Source of the DNA: Verrucomicrobiales bacterium | Lineage (GTDB): Bacteria; Verrucomicrobiota; Verrucomicrobiia; Limisphaerales; UBA11320 | Direction of reading: 5' to 3' | Assembly (NCBI GenBank): GCA_003452185.1 | Contig: DMJJ01000282.1 | Location: 1 to 11,274 of the forward strand | Length of the DNA stretch: 11,274 nucleotides | Shown here: in pieces, positions 7,030 through 11,274 of the stretch | How positions within the stretch are numbered: position 1 is the first letter of the stretch | How the letters are laid out: each line of letters opens with the position of its first letter | Program-made: the position numbers and the translations under genes | Notes under the pieces: model-generated | The model's input: only the letters and a program-made list of their open reading frames with translations | Database searches by the model: none | What the model was told of the DNA's origin: nothing

Positions 7030-7914
7030 CTACTCCCCGTGCTTCCACCGGCGGAGCCGTGCCTGCAGCGCGGGCAACGGGGATCGGCTGCAGTCGATGC
7101 CGGGCCAGTCCCGCTCGATCTGCTCCCAGGCGGGGATCTCCCCCCAGGCGCTCAGCGTGAAGACCTCGTAGTACTCCCGGCTCTCGATCCCCAGCTCACG
7201 GTTTCGCTTGGTGAAGCGCCGGCGCAGCCCCTCGGCCCATTCCTCGACGGAGCCCGGAACGGCGAGCTCATGGCGTCCCACCCACGGAAGCCACTCCCGG
7301 ATCTGGGACTGGTGACACCAGGTCAGCCGGGTCACGAGGGGAAACGTCGACTCAGCCTGAATGGCGAGGTCGTACCCGTTCGCTCCGAACTGATACCCGT
7401 CGTAGACATGGACGATGACCGGCACCTTGCAGGGGGTGGAGCGGGCTTCGTCTGCGGGAAACTCCGGCGTGAAGGCGTGGGGGACGTTGATCATGTAGGC
7501 GATCCGGCGAATCGCCTCGGCCACCGTCTGGTGATCATTGTGAAGTCCGGCGAGCGGGTCGGTCACCATCGGGGGGCAGAAGAGGTAGTCCGGCTCGAAC
7601 TCCCGGATCGCCTGCCAGAGGGCGGCGAGCAGGGGGATGTCGACCTGGAGGCAGGCCTCCCGCGGAGGGGCGCCCCCTGGGAGCCGCAGCTGCTGGAACT
7701 CATAGCCCCCGAGCCGTGCCGATTCCTCCTGCTCCCGGAGGCGGACCTGCCCGGTCTCCTCCCGTGTCCGGAAGTGGTGTCCCGCCTTCCCGTCCGTGCA
7801 GACCAGGACCCTCGCCCGAAGCGCCTCCCCGTGCTTGCGGCGAAAGAGCTCGAACGTTCCGGCCGACGTGAACTCGTAGTCGTCGTAATGGGCGTGGACG
7901 AAGAGGATCTTCAT
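7030..7914 (-). CDS. PIG-L (LmbE-like) family zinc deacetylase (294 aa)
   Basis: The PIG-L/LmbE fold covers zinc-dependent deacetylases of N-acetylated sugars and related amides (GlcNAc-PI, MshB and BshB substrates). The N-terminal metal motif reads HAHYDDYE (7-14): His9 and Asp12 fit the zinc ligands and Asp11 the catalytic base, but Tyr10 replaces the usual Pro of HPDDE. The second conserved block TDGKAG is at 40-45, and the third metal motif HNDH (125-128, pattern HxDH) follows LAGL. The protein is full length with an extra C-terminal part ending in a basic tail (LRRWKHGE). No signal peptide is visible, so it should act in the cytoplasm, unlike its secreted neighbours. It lies 63 bp after the DUF58 gene and 23 bp before the dehydrogenase gene on the same strand. 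The fold is certain; the substrate is not readable. Confidence 0.92.
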   Translation of the reverse strand: MKILFVHAHYDDYEFTSAGTFELFRRKHGEALRARVLVCTDGKAGHHFRTREETGQVRLREQEESARLGGYEFQQLRLPGGAPPREACLQVDIPLLAALWQAIREFEPDYLFCPPMVTDPLAGLHNDHQTVAEAIRRIAYMINVPHAFTPEFPADEARSTPCKVPVIVHVYDGYQFGANGYDLAIQAESTFPLVTRLTWCHQSQIREWLPWVGRHELAVPGSVEEWAEGLRRRFTKRNRELGIESREYYEVFTLSAWGEIPAWEQIERDWPGIDCSRSPLPALQARLRRWKHGE

Positions 7915-7977
7915 GACAACTTTGGGGCGGGGGAGGAAGCCACGGGCCGGAGCGGGGAGGGCGGGGGCGCCCCCTGC

Positions 7978-8913
7978 TCAGCGGAGGGTCCGGCGTTGGA
8001 TGGCCTTGTTGCGTTGCATGCGGCTTCTGAGGAAATCAAACAGGGCGAATTCCATGGGCTGCTCCGTGCTGAGGGTCAGGCACTGAATCCCGTGACGCTC
8101 ACACAGCTTTCGCACGGCGGTGTTGTGGGTCTCGAGCTTCTGCCGGTAGGCGGCGCGGGCCACCTCAGGGTCAATGTAGATCTCCCGGTCGGTCTCGAGG
8201 TCCTGGAAGAGGGTCGCGTTGCGGAACCCAAAGGTGATCTCCGCGGGATCGAGCACCTGGAACACGATCACCTCATGCCCCGAGGCCGCCAGCAGCCCAA
8301 GGCTGCGGTCGAGGCCGTCGACGGGGGCCAGCAGATCCGTCACCAGCACCATCAGGCTCCGCCTCCGGGTGATCTCGGCGATTCGCTGGAGTGGAGCCCC
8401 CAGGTCGGTTGAGCGCCCGGCGGTCGGACGTTCCAGGGCGAGCATGAGCTGGCGAAGGTGCCCGCGACGGGACTTGGGCGGGAGATACTCCCGGATCGAC
8501 TCATCGAAGGTCATCAGCCCGGTGGCGTCCCCCTGGTGGAAGAGAAACCAGGCAAGGGTGGCTGCCAGGGTGTTCGCGTACTCGGCCTTCGTGTAGCCAA
8601 GGCTCCCGAATCCCATGCTGCGGCTCCGGTCGACCAGGAGCTGACAGCGCAGGTTGGTCTCATCCTCGAACTTTTTGATGTAGAATCGGTCGCTGCGAGC
8701 GAAGAGCTTCCAGTCGAGGTAGCGGGGATCGTCGCCCGGGGTGTATTCGCGGTACTCGGTGAACTCGACGCTGAATCCATGGTACGGGCTGCGGTGAAGC
8801 CCGTTCCAAAACCCCTGCACCACGACCCTGGCCCGCAGCTCGAGGTTGCGGATCGCCATCAGCGCCTTGGCGCTGATGAACGTCGCGTGACCCTGGGGTG
8901 CGGCGTCAGCCAT
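7978..8913 (-). CDS. DUF58 family protein with vWA-like MIDAS domain (311 aa)
   Basis: The DUF58 signature is clear: GFSVEFTEYREYTPGDDPRYLDWKL at about 46-70, followed by SDRFYIKKFEDETN. A vWA-like domain comes next with the metal-ion-dependent adhesion site DRSRS (95-99, pattern DxSxS), a Thr169-Asp170 segment (GRSTDLGAP) and VTDLLAP near 191-197. DUF58 proteins usually work with a MoxR AAA+ ATPase and BatA/BatB-type vWA proteins in chaperone or metal-insertion systems. No such partner is in this window; the neighbours are an amidohydrolase (51 bp upstream) and a PIG-L deacetylase (63 bp downstream). No N-terminal transmembrane helices are present, so it is soluble. The ATG at 8913 is taken; a second ATG at 8859 (MAIRNLELRAR) is possible and closer to the usual N-terminus. 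No Shine-Dalgarno sequence precedes either. Confidence 0.93.
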   Translation of the reverse strand: MADAAPQGHATFISAKALMAIRNLELRARVVVQGFWNGLHRSPYHGFSVEFTEYREYTPGDDPRYLDWKLFARSDRFYIKKFEDETNLRCQLLVDRSRSMGFGSLGYTKAEYANTLAATLAWFLFHQGDATGLMTFDESIREYLPPKSRRGHLRQLMLALERPTAGRSTDLGAPLQRIAEITRRRSLMVLVTDLLAPVDGLDRSLGLLAASGHEVIVFQVLDPAEITFGFRNATLFQDLETDREIYIDPEVARAAYRQKLETHNTAVRKLCERHGIQCLTLSTEQPMEFALFDFLRSRMQRNKAIQRRTLR

Positions 8914-8964
8914 GGGGCGACGTTAGCTGCGCCGGGCGGGGGATCACAAGCGGCAAAACCGGCG

Positions 8965-9930
8965 CTATCCCGTGGGGGGACGATAGGCCCGGAGGGCGTT
9001 CTCGCGGAAAAATCGACGGGTGGCCCGGGGGCCTCGGCTCTCCACATAGCGTTTCACAATTCCATGTACCACCGGATAGGGGGCGAACCGGGCGCTGACG
9101 GGCCAGTTGCTCCCAAACAGCAGCCGCTCCTCCCCGAAACAGTCCCAGACATGGTCGAGGACCGGTTGGTAGGGGGCCGCATCCGCCGGCGCCTGCCCGT
9201 CGGAGCGCCCCGTCCCCTCGACGAGGCCCGACCCTTTGCAATAGATATTGGGCCGCGCCCCGCACGCCCTCATCCCGGTGAGCCACGCGGCGGGGGGGAG
9301 CGCCCCGTCGACGCGGACGTTGGCCACGTGGTCGATGATGATCGTCATCGACGGGAACCGCTCGGCCAGCCTGGCAATGTCGGGGAGGCGTTCCGGGCCG
9401 ATGAGGACGTCGAGTGAAAGCCCCCGGTCGGCGATCCGTTTGAGGTCTTCAAGATAGGCATTCCTTCCCGGTTCGATGTCGACCTCCCAGCCCCCGGTGC
9501 GGATTCCTCGGAAGAGCGGGTTGCGGGCGAGTCGCTCGAGTCCCTCGCGGAATCCGGGGCGGCCCGGCTTCAGGTGACCCACCAACCCGAGGATGAACCG
9601 GGACTTGCGGGCGAGGTCGAGCACCCAGTCGTTGTCCAGCTCCCAGGGGCTTGCCTCCACCACGATTGTCCCGCCGATCCCGAGGGGGCGGGCCAGCGCC
9701 TCGCACTCCCCGGGGAGGACCGTCCGATAGAGGATCGGGTCGTTGGCGGGAGGCCACGGGACCCCCTGCGGGCGGGTGGGATCGTAAAAGTGTGTATGGG
9801 TGTCGATCGCCCCGTCGTGGGCGTTCGTCGATGGGCCGGCACACCCGGTGGCGGCCATCACGGCCGCGGGGATTCCGCCCGCTGCGATTTGGAGGAACCG
9901 GCGACGGGAACAGGCGTCCGTGGGGTGCAT
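8965..9930 (-). CDS. Tat-exported amidohydrolase 2 / COG3618-like TIM-barrel hydrolase (321 aa)
   Basis: The N-terminus is a Tat signal: SRRRFLQ (8-14), a hydrophobic stretch IAAGGIPAAVMA, then ATGC with Cys30, a borderline lipobox, so the protein may be a Tat-exported lipoprotein. The remainder is an amidohydrolase-2 domain of the lactonase-like group (2-pyrone-4,6-dicarboxylate lactonase, L-fuconolactonase, COG3618). DTHTHFYDP (43-51) carries the His-x-His pair at 45 and 47; other conserved points are Glu90, His199 in IIIDHVAN, YCKGSG (228-233) and LLFGSNWPV (268-276). Asn273 sits where many family members have Asp in GSDWP; Asn also occurs in the group, so activity is not excluded. The likely reaction is hydrolysis of a lactone or related ring. 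It appears to be the first gene of the four-gene minus-strand cluster and is divergent from the DUF1080 gene, 98 bp away. Confidence 0.9.
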   Translation of the reverse strand: MHPTDACSRRRFLQIAAGGIPAAVMAATGCAGPSTNAHDGAIDTHTHFYDPTRPQGVPWPPANDPILYRTVLPGECEALARPLGIGGTIVVEASPWELDNDWVLDLARKSRFILGLVGHLKPGRPGFREGLERLARNPLFRGIRTGGWEVDIEPGRNAYLEDLKRIADRGLSLDVLIGPERLPDIARLAERFPSMTIIIDHVANVRVDGALPPAAWLTGMRACGARPNIYCKGSGLVEGTGRSDGQAPADAAPYQPVLDHVWDCFGEERLLFGSNWPVSARFAPYPVVHGIVKRYVESRGPRATRRFFRENALRAYRPPTG

Positions 9931-10028
9931 GCGGGCGAGCCTTGCATGTCTGCCTCCGGAGGGGAAGCCGCGGAACGTGGAGACGGAACGGGGTTGCGTT
10001 TTTTGTCCGCGGTTGGGAAAACACCCCC

Positions 10029-10841
10029 ATGCTCAGCACAATTACCAATCGATCCATTCTATTTGCCGCCGGCCTCGCGCTCGCTTCCGTGGGCGCGATC
10101 GCGGCGGACCATCCGACCGTCGGCTACACCGACACCCCTTTCATCCCGGGCCAGAAGTGGCGCGTTCACGACGGCACCCGGCCGCAGCGGCGCGTTGTGA
10201 CCCCCGGCAAGACGTTCAGCCACCTGGCGCCTCCTCCCTCCGACGCCACCGTGCTGTTCGATGGCCATGACCTCTCGAAGTGGAAGGGGACCAAGGGGGA
10301 GGCGGGCTGGAAAGTCGAGAAGGGGTACATGGAGGTGGCCGACGGGGCGGGCTCGATCCGCACCAAGGAGGAGTTTGGTGACTTCCAGCTCCACCTGGAG
10401 TTCGCGACCCCCTCCGTGGTCAAGGGGGACAGCCAGGGGCGGGGCAACAGCGGCGTGATCATCTACGGGATCTATGAAGTCCAGGTGCTCGACTCGTACA
10501 ACAATCCGACCTATCCGGATGGTCAGGTCGGCGCGATGTACGGGCAGTTTCCCCCGCTGGTAAACGCCGCCAAGGCCCCGGGCGAGTGGCAATCCTACGA
10601 CATCATTTTCGAGAGCGCCCAATGGGACAAGGAGGGGAAGCTGACCAAGAAGGCGAACGTCACCGTGATCCTGAACGGGGTGCTGCTCCACAACCGGAAG
10701 GAGTTCACCGGCCCCGTCAAGCACCGCGACGTCGCTCCCTATGTCCAGCATGCACCCAAGGGGCCGATCGAGCTTCAGGACCATCACAACCCGACCCGGT
10801 TCCGGAACATCTGGATCCGGTCCGTCGGCGAATACGATTGA
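10029..10841 (+). CDS. Secreted DUF1080 (3-keto-disaccharide hydrolase-like) protein (270 aa)
   Basis: Residues 1-25 are a signal peptide (ILFAAGLALASVGAIA, cleavage near AIA-A). Residues 27-60 are the linker YTDTPFIPGQKWRVHDGTRPQ...VTPG seen in many Planctomycete and Verrucomicrobial DUF1080 proteins. The DUF1080 concanavalin-like beta-sandwich runs from about 73 to 267, with FDGHDLSKWKG (77-87), RGNSGVIIYGIYEVQVLDSY (138-157), EWQSYDIIFE (186-195), VTVILNGVLLHN (211-222) and PIELQDHHNPTRFRNIWIR (246-264). The family includes enzymes acting on 3-keto-sugars or 3-keto-glycosides, after C3 oxidation by a dehydrogenase, hence the link to the nearby dehydrogenase is of interest. It is exported, probably to the periplasm or outside. 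The ATG at 10029 gives the signal peptide; no good Shine-Dalgarno sequence is present. It is followed by a strong terminator and stands as a single transcription unit. Confidence 0.93.
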   Translation: MLSTITNRSILFAAGLALASVGAIAADHPTVGYTDTPFIPGQKWRVHDGTRPQRRVVTPGKTFSHLAPPPSDATVLFDGHDLSKWKGTKGEAGWKVEKGYMEVADGAGSIRTKEEFGDFQLHLEFATPSVVKGDSQGRGNSGVIIYGIYEVQVLDSYNNPTYPDGQVGAMYGQFPPLVNAAKAPGEWQSYDIIFESAQWDKEGKLTKKANVTVILNGVLLHNRKEFTGPVKHRDVAPYVQHAPKGPIELQDHHNPTRFRNIWIRSVGEYD

Positions 10842-10893
10842 TCGCGTCGCAGGGCGGGAACTCCCTGCCGGAGCTGACTTGATTTGAAACGAC

Positions 10894-10925
10894 AAAGCCC
10901 GGAGGCCATCGGCCTCCGGGCTTTT
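10894..10925. terminator. Strong intrinsic terminator between convergent genes
   Basis: Two perfect 14-base arms (10894-10907 and 10911-10924) are separated by an ATC loop: the stem is AAAGCCCGGAGGCC paired with GGCCTCCGGGCTTT. On the plus strand the stem runs into TTTT, typical of rho-independent termination of the DUF1080 transcript. On the minus strand the T run is shorter (TTTG), so it may work in both directions, also ending the convergent Ig-like gene. It begins 53 bp after the DUF1080 stop and ends 23 bp before the stop of the minus-strand gene. Confidence 0.85.
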
Positions 10926-10947
10926 CTGTCGGCGGGCGTGATGCCCG

Positions 10948-11274
10948 TCACGGCTGGGCCGGGTCGGCCTCGGTCACGCGGTAGAAGCGCTGGCCCCCGG
11001 GGCCGATCGCCTCCAGGTGACAGGTGGGGTTGGCCGTGGCGGTGAGGGTCACGACCGGTGTCCAGTTGGTCGCCCCCAGCCGGTCGACGGCTTCCAGGCG
11101 GTAGCGCCGCCCCTCGACCGATTCCCAGCAGATGATGGTGTCCCCACCGTTCCGCTCCATGGTGGTGATCTTGATCGGGGTCACCGAGAGGCTGAAGGAC
11201 TGGAGCGTGGTGCTCTTTCCGTCCGTGACGCTCAGGACCACGGAGTTCCCTCCGCCGTGGTTCTCCCCGGGGGT
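10948..11274 (-). CDS. C-terminal fragment of an Ig-like surface/secreted protein (partial, 5' end outside window)
   Basis: The open frame runs off the right edge of the window with no start needed inside it: codons up to 11274 read TPGENHGGGNSVVLSVTDGKS and continue without a stop. Only 108 C-terminal residues are visible. The first part (SVVLSVTDGKSTTLQSFSLSVTP) matches the end of a putative-Ig/cadherin-like repeat of the kind that ends 'VSDG...QSFTLTV'. The second part, ICWESVEGRRYRLEAVDRLGATNWTPVVTLTATANPT...GGQRFYRVTE, resembles the C-terminal module of many large Verrucomicrobial secreted proteins (W-x-S-x-x-G-x-x-Y-x-L-E, N-W, FYRV). The role is probably in a large exported or cell-surface protein. 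The true length and upstream domains cannot be seen. The GTG at 11241 is an internal codon, not a start. Confidence 0.75.
   Translation of the reverse strand, partial: TPGENHGGGNSVVLSVTDGKSTTLQSFSLSVTPIKITTMERNGGDTIICWESVEGRRYRLEAVDRLGATNWTPVVTLTATANPTCHLEAIGPGGQRFYRVTEADPAQP

Noticed and set aside
4703..7171. An 822-codon open frame on the plus strand opposite the dehydrogenase gene
   Set aside because: The translation is Gly/Arg/Pro/Val-rich with no domain, while the minus strand encodes a recognisable propeller, heme motif and signal peptide. It is the usual antisense shadow of a GC-rich gene.
7963..7974. A 12-bp perfect palindrome (GGGGGCGCCCCC) in the DUF58/PIG-L gap
   Set aside because: In this GC-rich DNA it may be chance; there is no T run and forming a loop would leave a very short stem, so I do not call a terminator or operator.
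6994..9417. Long plus-strand open frames opposite the PIG-L, DUF58 and amidohydrolase genes (472 and 319 codons)
   Set aside because: Low-complexity composition and no motif, while the opposite strand has complete, conserved catalytic motifs.
9994..10022. Possible promoter (TTGCGT ... GAAAAC) before the DUF1080 gene
   Set aside because: Only about half of the consensus bases match in each element and the -10 would lie almost on the start codon.

Overview
The window is GC-rich DNA from what is most likely a member of the Verrucomicrobiota (PVC superphylum). This rests on protein families rather than on any marker gene. The evidence is a secreted Piru_Ver-type dehydrogenase with HEAT repeats and a C-terminal heme-binding domain, a DUF1080 (3-keto-disaccharide hydrolase) protein with the N-terminal linker typical of this group, a Tat-exported amidohydrolase, and a C-terminal fragment of a large Ig-like surface protein ending in a W/Y-rich '...FYRV' module common in Verrucomicrobia. 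No rRNA, tRNA, insertion sequence, CRISPR array or phage gene was seen. No gene-free stretch exceeds 300 bases; the largest gaps are 452-627, 3047-3209, 10842-10947 and 9931-10028.

Left region (35-3046, all minus strand, read right to left): an ABC ATPase, an FtsX/MacB-type permease whose ATG overlaps the ATPase stop (ATGA), and a His-rich lipoprotein 17 bp further on. After a 176-bp gap comes a small secreted protein with a good Shine-Dalgarno sequence and its own candidate promoter. The permease carries the motif GARGSGLQLVLNAVFHL, which I associate with ABC systems linked to zinc-uptake (Zrg-like) loci. With the His-rich lipoprotein next door, a metal-linked ABC system is the most interesting hypothesis here.

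Middle: a plus-strand soluble protein of unknown function (3210-3974), divergent from the ABC operon and convergent with the next cluster.

Central minus-strand cluster (9930 down to 3998): a Tat-exported amidohydrolase, a DUF58/vWA protein, a PIG-L family deacetylase, and the 1002-aa dehydrogenase-HEAT-cytochrome protein. Gaps are 51, 63 and 23 bp, so they are probably co-transcribed. Divergent from the cluster is the secreted DUF1080 protein (10029-10841). These enzymes look like a periplasmic or extracellular toolkit for oxidising, deacetylating and hydrolysing (amino)sugar or lactone substrates; the DUF58 protein is out of place because no MoxR ATPase accompanies it here. A strong hairpin terminator separates the DUF1080 gene from a convergent, truncated Ig-like surface protein at the right edge.

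Most starts lack a recognisable Shine-Dalgarno sequence; the small secreted protein at 439 is the clear exception.
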